DNA of 64,000 nucleotides from Pseudomonas sp. URMO17WK12:I11 (GTDB taxonomy: Bacteria > Pseudomonadota > Gammaproteobacteria > Pseudomonadales > Pseudomonadaceae): NCBI RefSeq assembly GCF_007677725.1, contig NZ_VEDF01000013.1:1-64000 (forward strand). The letters run 5' to 3'. Under the pieces are notes generated by a model. The model saw only the letters and a list, made by a program, of their open reading frames with translations. It was not told the origin of the DNA and made no database searches. This document shows, piece after piece, positions 24,602 to 32,420 of the stretch; positions within the stretch are counted from its first letter, which is position 1, and every line of letters begins with the position of its first letter. A program made the translations under genes and the position numbers.

Positions 24602-25555
24602 TCAATGGCTGCTGGCAACGGGCGCCTGGAAGGCCGCGCCAAACGAGGTGTCGAACAGGTTCTGCGCCGGATAGGCCTTGATCAGGCCAAGCCCGGCGAA
24701 GAAGTCCACGGTCTTCTGCGCATCGACCATCACCTGCGGGTTCAGCGGCGCCAGGTCGGTGCGTGCACGGGCGAACCAGGCGCGGGCGATATCACGGTCG
24801 GCACGGGTGCGCTGTGCCCATGCATCGGCGTAGGCCTCGGTGTTGGCTGCATCGCTCAAGGTCCAGTCACGGGCCTTCTTCAGGCGCTGCAGGAAGTCGG
24901 CGATCTGCGCGCGCTTCTGCTCCACGGACTTGCTGTTGGCCACCACGAAGCTTTGCGCCGGGATCACACCTTCGGCGGTGGCCAGCACACGGGCGCCCTG
25001 GCGCTCCTGCTGGGTGACGTAAGGCTCCCAGGTTGCGATCACGTCCACCGAGCCGCCATCCAGAGCGTGGGAGGCATCCAGGGCGCTGAGGTAGCGCAGC
25101 TCCAGGGCATCGCGGGGCACGCCAGCCTTGTCCAGGGCGCTGAACAGCAGTTGCTGGCTCCACGAGCCCTTCCAGATTGCCGCACGCTTGCCACGCAGGT
25201 CCTGCAGGCTGTGGATCGACGAATCTTTGCGCGCCAGGATGGCCACGCCCTCGAGGTTCTGCCGACTGACCGCGATTACCTTGATCGGGGCGCCCAGGGC
25301 ACCGAGGAACAGCGGTGGCGCATCGCCGAGCAAACCAATGTCAAGGCTGCCGACATTGAGCGCCTCGGCCACCGGCGAGCCGGCGGTGAACTGCTTCCAT
25401 TCCAGGGTGTAAGGCAGGTCGTCAAGCACGCCAGCCGCTTCCATCACCGCGCGGGCGTTGTAGCTCTGGTCCCCGACCACCAGGGTCTGGGCAGCGGCGG
25501 CAAGGCTCAAGGTAGTGGCCAGCAGCGTGGCGGCCAGGTGTTTGATGTAACGCAC
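24602..25555 (-). CDS. Sulfonate-type ABC substrate-binding protein (paralog 3)
   Basis: Periplasmic binding protein of 317 residues in the SsuA family. The GTG at 25555 is preferred because TTGGAGA lies six bases upstream; a TTG 12 bases earlier overlaps that site. Signal peptide cleaves near AAA-QT. Motifs are TLVVGDQSYNARAVMEAAG, YTLEWKQFTAGSPVAEALNVG, GLLGDAPPLFLGALGAPIKV and DLRGKRAAIWKGSWSQ. It has two Met and no Cys. It leads the operon with the monooxygenase at 23271, suggesting it brings in that enzyme's substrate. As with the other two binding proteins, no permease or ATPase is adjacent. Confidence 0.87.
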   Translation of the reverse strand: MRYIKHLAATLLATTLSLAAAAQTLVVGDQSYNARAVMEAAGVLDDLPYTLEWKQFTAGSPVAEALNVGSLDIGLLGDAPPLFLGALGAPIKVIAVSRQNLEGVAILARKDSSIHSLQDLRGKRAAIWKGSWSQQLLFSALDKAGVPRDALELRYLSALDASHALDGGSVDVIATWEPYVTQQERQGARVLATAEGVIPAQSFVVANSKSVEQKRAQIADFLQRLKKARDWTLSDAANTEAYADAWAQRTRADRDIARAWFARARTDLAPLNPQVMVDAQKTVDFFAGLGLIKAYPAQNLFDTSFGAAFQAPVASSH

Positions 25556-25694
25556 GTTCGTCTCCAATTACCCGCCTGGGGTAGATGAGGCGATCCGCGC
25601 GTGCGGTCTCGTCCGGGTCTTTTATAGCCGTGAGGCATTAATTAAGTATTTTTTATAATCTAAATCTTATTTTCCGGTCTGTGAAATGCACATT

Positions 25695-25712
25695 AGGCAT
25701 AACCTCATGCCT
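25695..25712. promoter_or_regulatory. Inverted repeat in divergent sulfur-gene promoter
   Basis: AGGCAT-AACCTC-ATGCCT is a perfect 6-base dyad in the 296-base, AT-rich space between the binding-protein operon (minus) and the thiol dioxygenase (plus). A second dyad, ATGCA-TTATT-TGCAT, is at 25754-25768. Both could be operator half-sites. No other feature is seen in this gap. Confidence 0.4.
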
Positions 25713-25851
25713 TTGGGTGATGCCAATTTCATAACGGACCGCTCTGGCTGTAAATGCATTATTTGCATATTAGCTTATTATAATTTTGCATTTTGAGAAT
25801 AGAAAAGAGGTTTGCTAGGGTTAACTCAAACCCGAAAGCCGAGCCTGATCC

Positions 25852-26460
25852 ATGACCCAGAACCTGCGCCCGGAGCGCTTGCGCCATTTTATCGACCGCC
25901 TTGCCGCGGTGCTCGACCAGCAGCCTGACGAAGCCACCCTGCTCGACCGCGGCCAGCAACTGCTGGCCGAGCTGGTTGCCCACGACGACTGGCTGCCCGA
26001 CGACCTCGCCCAGCCCGATCCGCAGCGCTATCAGCAGTATCTGTTGCATTGCGACTCGCGCCAGCGCTTTTCCGTGGTGAGCTTTGTTTGGGGGCCGGGC
26101 CAGCAGACGCCGATCCATGACCACCGGGTCTGGGGCCTGATCGGCATGCTGCGCGGCGCCGAGCTTGCACAAGGCTTCCTGCGCGACGCCAAGGGTGCAC
26201 TGTCGCCGCACGGGCCGTCGGTCCGCCTGGGGCCCGGCCAGGTGGAAGCGGTGTCGCCGCGTATCGGCGACATTCATCAAGTCAGCAATGCCTTCGCCGA
26301 CCAGGTATCGATCAGCATCCATGTCTATGGCGGCAACATCGGCGCGGTCGAGCGCGCTGTATACGGCGTGGACGGCAGCGAGAAACCGTTCATTTCCGGC
26401 TATTCCAACACCCATCTGCCCAACATCTGGGACCTGTCCAAAGAGAACCTTGCCCGATGA
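25852..26460 (+). CDS. Thiol dioxygenase (3-mercaptopropionate/cysteine dioxygenase)
   Basis: Cupin-fold Fe(II) thiol dioxygenase of 202 residues that adds O2 to a thiol to give a sulfinate. The metal ligands are visible: His89 and His91 in TPIHDHRVWG and His142 in GDIHQVSNAF. These are the same positions I recall for the P. aeruginosa 3-mercaptopropionate dioxygenase, so 3-mercaptopropionate is a likelier substrate than cysteine. Its stop overlaps the start of the rhodanese gene by four bases, an arrangement also known in P. aeruginosa. The role here is probably oxidising thiols freed from organosulfur compounds to sulfinates that yield sulfite. Confidence 0.87.
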   Translation: MTQNLRPERLRHFIDRLAAVLDQQPDEATLLDRGQQLLAELVAHDDWLPDDLAQPDPQRYQQYLLHCDSRQRFSVVSFVWGPGQQTPIHDHRVWGLIGMLRGAELAQGFLRDAKGALSPHGPSVRLGPGQVEAVSPRIGDIHQVSNAFADQVSISIHVYGGNIGAVERAVYGVDGSEKPFISGYSNTHLPNIWDLSKENLAR

Positions 26461-28040
26461 GCACCGTCACCACCCGCCACTACCGCGACATCCGCCACGC
26501 CCTGCTGGCCCGGGAGGAACTGGCCCTGATCGACGTGCGCGAAGAAGACCCGTTCGCCCAGGACCACCCACTCTTCGCCGCCAACATTCCCCTGTCGAAA
26601 CTGGAGCTGGAGGTGCTCGCCCGGGTGCCGCGGGCAGACACCGCCATCACCGTCTACGACAACGGCGAAGGCCTCGCCGCCGTGGCCGCACAGCGCCTGC
26701 TGGCGCTGGGCTACAGCGACGTGGCCGTTCTCGAAGGCGGCCTCGCTGGCTGGCGCGCTGCCGGTGGCGAGCTGTTCCGCGACGTCAACGTGCCAAGCAA
26801 GGCCTTCGGCGAACTGGTGGAGAGCGTGCGCCACACGCCGTCGCTGACCGCCGAGCAAGTGCAAGCGCTGCTGGATGAAAAGGCCGACGTGGTGGTGCTG
26901 GATGCCCGCCGTTTCGACGAATACCAGACGATGAGCATCCCAGGCGGCATCAGCGTGCCCGGTGCCGAACTGGTGCTGCGCGTGGCCGAACTGGCGCCGG
27001 ACCCAAGCACCCAGGTGATCGTCAATTGCGCCGGGCGTACTCGCAGCATCATCGGTACCCAGTCACTGGTCAACGCAGGCATTCCCAATCCGGTAGCGGC
27101 CCTGCGCAATGGCACTATCGGCTGGACCCTGGCCGGCCAGCAACTGGCCCACGGTCAGCAGCGACACTTCACCGACGTGAGCGCCGCCACCCGTGCCAAT
27201 GCCGGGCACCAGGCCCGAGCAGTGGCCGACCGTGTCGGGGTCCTGCGACTGGACCGCGCCGGGCTGGCGCAATGGCAGGCCGAAGCCAGCCGCACCACCT
27301 ACCTGTTCGATGTGCGCACGCCCGAGGAATACAGCGCCGGGCACCTCCCTGGTAGCCGCTCGGTACCGGGTGGTCAGCTGGTGCAGGAAACCGACCATGT
27401 GGCAAGCGTGCGCGGGGCGCGCATCGTGCTGGTGGATGACGACGGTGTACGCGCCAACATGAGCGCCTCGTGGCTGGCACAGATGGGTTGGCAAGTAGCC
27501 GTGCTCGATGGTTTGTCCCAGGCGGACTTCAACAGTACGGGTGAATGGCAGCCGCCATTGCCCGCATTGCCCTCGGCTGATGAGATCAGTGTCAAGCAAC
27601 TGTCCAGTTGGCTCCAGCAAGAAGGCACGGTGCTTCTGGACTTCACCACCAGCGCCAACTACGTCAAGCGCCATATCCCAGGCGCCCACTGGGCAATCCG
27701 CGCACAACTGGCGCAAGCACTGGAACATCTTCCCCAGGCCAGCCGTTTCGTGCTGACTTGCGGCAGCAGCCTGCTGGCCCGCTTCGCTGCCCGCGACCTG
27801 CAGGCCCTGACGCGCACCCCGGTGTACTTGCTCGAAGGCGGTACGGCACGCTGGATCGCTGCCGGGCAACCGCTGGAAACCGGCGAAACACACCTTGCCG
27901 TACCCCGCAGCGACCGCTACCGGCGCCCGTACGAGGGTACGGACAATCCCCGCGAGGCGATGCAGGGGTATCTGGACTGGGAATTTGGCCTGATCGCCCA
28001 ACTCGAGCGCGATGGCACCCATGGGTTCAACGTGCTCTGA
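26457..28040 (+). CDS. Four-domain rhodanese (thiosulfate sulfurtransferase)
   Basis: Sulfurtransferase of 527 residues with four rhodanese domains (roughly 10-105, 125-235, 262-360, 380-480). Only the second and fourth have a catalytic cysteine: Cys191 in VNCAGRTRS and Cys435 in LTCGSSLL. The first has Asp in VYDNGEG and the third Asp in LVDDDGV, so they are probably structural. These two Cys are the only ones in the protein. It likely moves sulfane sulfur to or from sulfite or thiols made by the neighbouring thiol dioxygenase, with which it is translationally coupled (ATGA). A cytoplasmic location is expected since no signal is seen. Confidence 0.88.
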   Translation: MSTVTTRHYRDIRHALLAREELALIDVREEDPFAQDHPLFAANIPLSKLELEVLARVPRADTAITVYDNGEGLAAVAAQRLLALGYSDVAVLEGGLAGWRAAGGELFRDVNVPSKAFGELVESVRHTPSLTAEQVQALLDEKADVVVLDARRFDEYQTMSIPGGISVPGAELVLRVAELAPDPSTQVIVNCAGRTRSIIGTQSLVNAGIPNPVAALRNGTIGWTLAGQQLAHGQQRHFTDVSAATRANAGHQARAVADRVGVLRLDRAGLAQWQAEASRTTYLFDVRTPEEYSAGHLPGSRSVPGGQLVQETDHVASVRGARIVLVDDDGVRANMSASWLAQMGWQVAVLDGLSQADFNSTGEWQPPLPALPSADEISVKQLSSWLQQEGTVLLDFTTSANYVKRHIPGAHWAIRAQLAQALEHLPQASRFVLTCGSSLLARFAARDLQALTRTPVYLLEGGTARWIAAGQPLETGETHLAVPRSDRYRRPYEGTDNPREAMQGYLDWEFGLIAQLERDGTHGFNVL

Positions 28041-28342
28041 CCTGAACAGATGACAGTCCGTTCTGGATCGATAGCAGCCGATTGTGAACGGCTGCTAACG
28101 ACCCAGGCTGCGTGAAAACGCTGGTAAGTACGTCGATTAGCGAAAGAAGCTGGGTGAAACGTATTTTCTAAGCTTGGAGAGTGTCTAGGAACCCAGGGGC
28201 GATTCAAGCCGTGTCTTTCAAGTGCGGCAAAGCCAGCTGTGTTGGGCCTGCGAATGGCTATGAACATCCGACATCGCCCCTCGTTGAATCACGTTTTGCG
28301 TTACCTACCCGTCGTTGTTTGATCTACCGCTAATGGCACACG
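28041..28342. other. Intergenic region with one stem-loop
   Basis: About 300 bases between the rhodanese gene and the convergent AraC-type regulator. It holds the hairpin described at 28073 and no gene. The stretch around 28095-28215 reminds me of non-coding sequence found beside insertion sequences in other pseudomonads, but no terminal repeats or transposase codons are visible. Confidence 0.4.
28073..28096. terminator. Stem-loop after rhodanese gene
   Basis: AGCAGCCG and CGGCTGCT form a perfect 8-base stem with an 8-base loop, about 33 bases after the rhodanese stop. There is no T-run, so it may terminate weakly or protect the transcript end. Confidence 0.45.
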
Positions 28343-29293
28343 TCACTCCACCCCCAACCGCCGAGCATCCCTGCGCACTGCTTGCGGCGGCACGCCAAAC
28401 CCGCGCACAAATACCTCACGCAGATGCCGCCGATCCCTGAAACCTGTCTCCTTGGCCACCACATCCAGGCTATGGCGGCTCTGCTCGATCATCACCCGTG
28501 CCGCTTCCAAACGCAGGCGCTCCACAGCCTTGGCCGGTGACTGTCCTGTCTCGGCAGTAAACACACGCGTGAATTGCCGTGGACTCAGGTGCACCGCATG
28601 CGCCAGTTCCTCGACGCTAAGCGGATGCGCCAGATGCTGACGCGCATAATCCAAGGCATGCTGGATACGATCAGATTTGGGCGACAGCGTCAGCAACTCG
28701 GAATGTTGCGACTGGCCACCAGAGCGGCGCTGATGCATCACCAGTTTTCGTGCCACCGACCTGGCCATGTCGCTGCCCAAGTCCTTTTCCACCATGCCCA
28801 ACGCCATGTCCAAGGCGGCCGTCATGCCCGCTGAAGTCCAGATTTGCCCGTCGACGATGAATATCCGGTCTTCTTCGACTGCGATCCTTGGATGCAACTC
28901 GCGCAATTTCTTCGCGTAGGCCCAATGCGTTGTAGCGCGGCGATCATCCAGCACGCCCGCTTGGGCGAGAATGAAGCAGCCGGTACACAAGCCCGCAGTG
29001 CGCCTGGCGCCGTCGACGAACCCGCGCACGCTGGCAAGCACCTGCTCACTGGGTGGCGTCAGCGGCGTCAAGGTGCCGGTGATCATCCACGTGTCTGCCA
29101 GGCCTGGCGCGCCCAGTGGCAATGTGTCCATGTACATCCCTAGCGACGAGCGCACCGTGCCGCCAGCAATGGAAAAGTTCTGGATCTTGTACACCGCTTC
29201 GCCGGCCACGATGTTGGCGAACTCGAACACAGCCTGGGTCGCCAGCGACATGATCTGGAAGCCTTCAGTAATCAGATAGCCAACGCGGTGCAT
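28343..29293 (-). CDS. GlxA-family AraC-type transcriptional regulator
   Basis: Regulator of 316 residues with an N-terminal DJ-1/PfpI-like domain (nucleophile-elbow-like AGLCTGCFILAQAGVLDD, then ATTHW) and a C-terminal AraC helix-turn-helix pair (LSVEELAHAVHLSPRQFTRVF; SLDVVAKETGFRDRRHLREVF). A TGGAG site precedes the ATG. It is transcribed divergently from the two short-chain dehydrogenase genes with about 100 bases between, so it probably regulates them. Effector unknown. Length is normal for the family. Confidence 0.9.
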   Translation of the reverse strand: MHRVGYLITEGFQIMSLATQAVFEFANIVAGEAVYKIQNFSIAGGTVRSSLGMYMDTLPLGAPGLADTWMITGTLTPLTPPSEQVLASVRGFVDGARRTAGLCTGCFILAQAGVLDDRRATTHWAYAKKLRELHPRIAVEEDRIFIVDGQIWTSAGMTAALDMALGMVEKDLGSDMARSVARKLVMHQRRSGGQSQHSELLTLSPKSDRIQHALDYARQHLAHPLSVEELAHAVHLSPRQFTRVFTAETGQSPAKAVERLRLEAARVMIEQSRHSLDVVAKETGFRDRRHLREVFVRGFGVPPQAVRRDARRLGVE

Positions 29294-29396
29294 GGGGAAG
29301 CTCCAAGGGTGAATGTCCTAAATACGTAGCATATGCGTCGTTTGCGTCAAAAGCGATGTTCTGCATCATGGCTGCACACCACAACGGAGCATCACC

Positions 29397-30194
29397 ATGA
29401 CCCAGCTTCCTAAAGGCACTGCACTCATTACCGGCGCTTCAACCGGCATCGGCGCCATCTACGCAGAACGGTTGGCTCACCGGGGTTACGACCTGGTGCT
29501 GGTAGCTCGCAACCGTGAGCGGCTCAACAGCTTGGCCAGCCGCCTGACCACGCAAACCCGGCAGAACGTGGAGGTCGTGGCGGCCGATCTGGCCGATGCG
29601 GCTGACCTGGCCAAGGTCGAGCGCAAGTTGCGGGAAGACGCCAGTATCAGCGTGCTGGTGAACAACGCAGGTGTAGGCACCCATACCAGCCTCCTGCAAA
29701 GCGATATCGAGCGCATGGCCGAGATGATCACGCTCAACATCACCGCCCTCACCCGCCTTACTTATGCAGCCATTCCAGGATTCGTGGCCCGCCAGCGCGG
29801 CGCGGTGATCAACATTTCCTCGATCGTAAGCCTGGCTCCTGAGTTGCTCAACGGTGTTTACGGTGGCAGCAAAGCCTATGTCACCGCTTTTTCCCAATCG
29901 CTGCACAAGGAGCTGGCGGACACGGGCATTCAGGTGCAGGCGGTGCTGCCTGGGGCCACCGCAACCGACTTCTGGGAGAAAGGTGGATTGCCGGTCGAAC
30001 ACCTTGACCCGGGCATCGTGATGTCAGCCCAGGATCTGGTCGACGGCGCGCTGCAAGACTTCGATGACCGGGTGCTGATCTCAATCCCCTCGATGCATGA
30101 TCTGCAGCCGTTCGAACGCTACGAAACCAGCCGCCAAGCGCTCTCTAGCCAGCTGTCCAGCAATCGTCTGGCCCCGCGTTACCACGCCAACTGA
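29397..30194 (+). CDS. Short-chain dehydrogenase/reductase (SDR)
   Basis: Classical NAD(P)-dependent SDR of 265 residues. It has the glycine-rich TGASTGIG motif near the N-terminus, NNAG in VLVNNAGVG, Ser in NISSIVSL and the YGGSK active-site pair (Tyr and Lys). GGAG precedes the ATG. It begins a probable two-gene unit with the SDR at 30216, divergent from the GlxA-like regulator. The substrate is not evident; many relatives reduce or oxidise small ketones and alcohols. Confidence 0.88.
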   Translation: MTQLPKGTALITGASTGIGAIYAERLAHRGYDLVLVARNRERLNSLASRLTTQTRQNVEVVAADLADAADLAKVERKLREDASISVLVNNAGVGTHTSLLQSDIERMAEMITLNITALTRLTYAAIPGFVARQRGAVINISSIVSLAPELLNGVYGGSKAYVTAFSQSLHKELADTGIQVQAVLPGATATDFWEKGGLPVEHLDPGIVMSAQDLVDGALQDFDDRVLISIPSMHDLQPFERYETSRQALSSQLSSNRLAPRYHAN

Positions 30195-30215
30195 CCCCAG
30201 CACAGGAAACCGATC

Positions 30216-30980
30216 ATGAAACTCAGCGCAAACACCCTCTTCATCACCGGCGGCACTTCAGGCATTGGCCGCGCGCTTGCAGAAGCCTTTCATCGACGGG
30301 GCAACCAGGTGATCGTTGCAGGGCGCCGCCAGGCGCTGCTGGACGAGATCGCACAGGCCAATCCGGGTATCGATACCGTACGCCTGGACATCAACGACCC
30401 GCAGCAAATCAAGACAGTCGCTCAGGAAGTGATCCGCCGCTACCCTGCCTTGAACGTGATCATCAACAATGCCGGGGTCATGCCGTTCGACAATCCGGCT
30501 TCTGGCGACTATGACGACGAACAAGCGGTAAGCCTGTTGCAGACCAACCTGCTTGGGCCTGTGCGGGTGAGTGCTGCATTCGTCGAACACCTCAAGAAAC
30601 AGCCGCAGGCGTACATCATCAACAACAGTTCGGTACTGGCCTACCTGCCGCTGGCAGCCACGGCGCTGTATTCCGCGAGCAAAGCCGCCATCCATTCTTA
30701 TTCGTTGTCGCAGCGTTTCAGTCTGCGCGACACCCCTGTCAAGGTGCTGGAAATCGCGCCGCCTTGGGTCGACACCGACCTGGTGCACAAGAGTGGTGAC
30801 GAACGGGCCATGCCGTTGGATGCCTTCATCGAGGAGACCCTGGCCAAGCTCGAGTCGGCCACCACCGAAGTGCTGGTTGATCGCGCTTTGCCACTGCGTG
30901 CCAACCAAGGCGCGAACGAGCACCAACTGATTCACCAGTTCAACCTGTCGCTGGTCGATAACCCGATTCCCGTCGGTTGA
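30216..30980 (+). CDS. DltE-like short-chain dehydrogenase
   Basis: SDR of 254 residues in the DltE-like subgroup (LFITGGTSGIGRALAEAF at the start; NVIINNAGVMPFDNP; Ser in INNSSVLAYLP; YSASKAAIHSYS active site). AGGAAA precedes the ATG and the gap to the preceding SDR is 21 bases, so the two are co-transcribed. It likely reduces a small carbonyl compound using NAD(P)H. Nothing unusual in length or motifs. Confidence 0.87.
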   Translation: MKLSANTLFITGGTSGIGRALAEAFHRRGNQVIVAGRRQALLDEIAQANPGIDTVRLDINDPQQIKTVAQEVIRRYPALNVIINNAGVMPFDNPASGDYDDEQAVSLLQTNLLGPVRVSAAFVEHLKKQPQAYIINNSSVLAYLPLAATALYSASKAAIHSYSLSQRFSLRDTPVKVLEIAPPWVDTDLVHKSGDERAMPLDAFIEETLAKLESATTEVLVDRALPLRANQGANEHQLIHQFNLSLVDNPIPVG

Positions 30981-31086
30981 AACCCTCCGGAGCAACACGC
31001 TTCAGCACACTGCAGCGGGCTGTCGGCTTGTTCAACCAGGGCGGCAGCGGTCCCATTTTCACAGAAATGCAGAAAGTCTTACCCCA

Positions 31087-31152
31087 ATTACCTAGTTTTT
31101 CATGAACCTCGCCGCAGGTAATCTCTGCACAACGTCTCATTCCACAGGTAAT
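31087..31152. promoter_or_regulatory. Repeated GGTAAT motif upstream of oxidoreductase gene
   Basis: CAGGTAAT occurs at 31115-31122 and 31145-31152 exactly 30 bases apart, and an inverted TAGGTAAT copy lies at 31087-31094, about 30 bases further up. The spacing of roughly three helical turns suggests a regulator-binding array in the promoter of the gene at 31159. Function is not known. Confidence 0.35.
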
Positions 31153-31158
31153 AACCGA

Positions 31159-32166
31159 ATGAAAGCCATCGTCTACAACACGCCAGGCCTGCCTATCCAG
31201 GATGCCCAGTCCCTGTTCGAGCACGACCTCCCCAAGCCAGCGCCTGGCGCCCGGGATCTGCTGGTTGAGGTCAAAGCCATCGCAGTGAACCCGGTCGATA
31301 CCAAGATCAGAGCCAGCCGTAGCGGCGATGGCCCGCAAGTACTGGGTTGGGATGCAGTAGGCATCGTGCGCGAGGTCGGCGCCCAGGTGTCGCTGTTTCA
31401 ACCAGGCGATGAAGTGTTCTACGCGGGTGCGATTGACCGGCCAGGCACCTACAGCGAATTTCACCTGGTCGACGAGCGCATCGTGGGCCACAAGCCGCGC
31501 ACGCTGGATGACGCCAGTGCCGCTGCCCTTCCCCTGACCTCGATCACCGCCTGGGAGCTGCTGTTCGACCGTCTCGGGGTGCAGGAAAATGGCGGCGATG
31601 GTCAGCGCTTATTGATCATCGGCGCCGGCGGCGGCGTTGGCTCGATTCTGCTGCAACTGGCACGCAAGCTCACTCATCTCACGGTGATCGGCACCGCTTC
31701 GCGCCCCGAAACCCAAGCCTGGGTCGCCGAGCTGGGGGCGCATCATGTCATCGACCATTCAGCTTCGATCGCGCTGCAGCTGGAGCAACTCAAGCTCAAT
31801 CCGGTGGACTACGTCATCAGCCTGACCCACACCGACGCCTACCTTGCGCAAATCGTCGACGTGCTGCGCCCGCAAGGCAAGCTGGCCCTGATCGATGACC
31901 CGGCGCACCTGGACATCGTGCCGTTCAAGCGCAAATCGCTCTCGGTGCACTGGGAGCTCATGTTCACCCGCTCGTTGTACCAGACCGAGGACATGATCAA
32001 GCAGCACCAGTTGTTGGAAAGGGTGTCTGCGTTGGTCGATGAAGGGGTGATCAAAACCACCGTTGGCGAGCATTACGGCAGCATCACTGCCGACAACCTC
32101 AAGCGCGCTCATGCCGTTATCGAGGGTGGCAAGGCCAAAGGCAAGATCGTGCTGGAAGGGTTCTGA
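31159..32166 (+). CDS. Zinc-type alcohol dehydrogenase-like / quinone oxidoreductase family protein
   Basis: Medium-chain dehydrogenase/reductase fold protein of 335 residues. The ATG at 31159 gives MKAIVYNTPGLPIQ, the usual start; 19 more codons upstream are open but unlikely. The NADPH-binding motif is LLIIGAGGGVGSILLQLARKL. The region that holds zinc-binding Cys in true alcohol dehydrogenases reads AVNPVDTKIRA, as in the zinc-free quinone oxidoreductases. It probably reduces quinones or enones with NADPH. It stands 178 bases downstream of the SDR pair and may belong to the same stress or detoxification group. Confidence 0.87.
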   Translation: MKAIVYNTPGLPIQDAQSLFEHDLPKPAPGARDLLVEVKAIAVNPVDTKIRASRSGDGPQVLGWDAVGIVREVGAQVSLFQPGDEVFYAGAIDRPGTYSEFHLVDERIVGHKPRTLDDASAAALPLTSITAWELLFDRLGVQENGGDGQRLLIIGAGGGVGSILLQLARKLTHLTVIGTASRPETQAWVAELGAHHVIDHSASIALQLEQLKLNPVDYVISLTHTDAYLAQIVDVLRPQGKLALIDDPAHLDIVPFKRKSLSVHWELMFTRSLYQTEDMIKQHQLLERVSALVDEGVIKTTVGEHYGSITADNLKRAHAVIEGGKAKGKIVLEGF

Positions 32167-32420
32167 TCACTTGCCCGACTGATTAGCCGCCAGGACCTGC
32201 CCGCGTCGCTCGGTCGTGAATGCCCGGCGCGTGCGCGCGGCAGGTCAAGCCATCAGGGGCGCCGGTTGGCCCTGTTGCCCTGCAAGCAACGCGATCAACC
32301 GGCCCGCACGACTCATCGAACATCCTGTCAGCGTTGCGACCACAGCTTTGCTAAACTCGCGGCCTTTTGTTCGCGCGCGCTGCCGCGTCAAGAGCCCTCA
32401 ACGCGATAGGATGTGGCACC

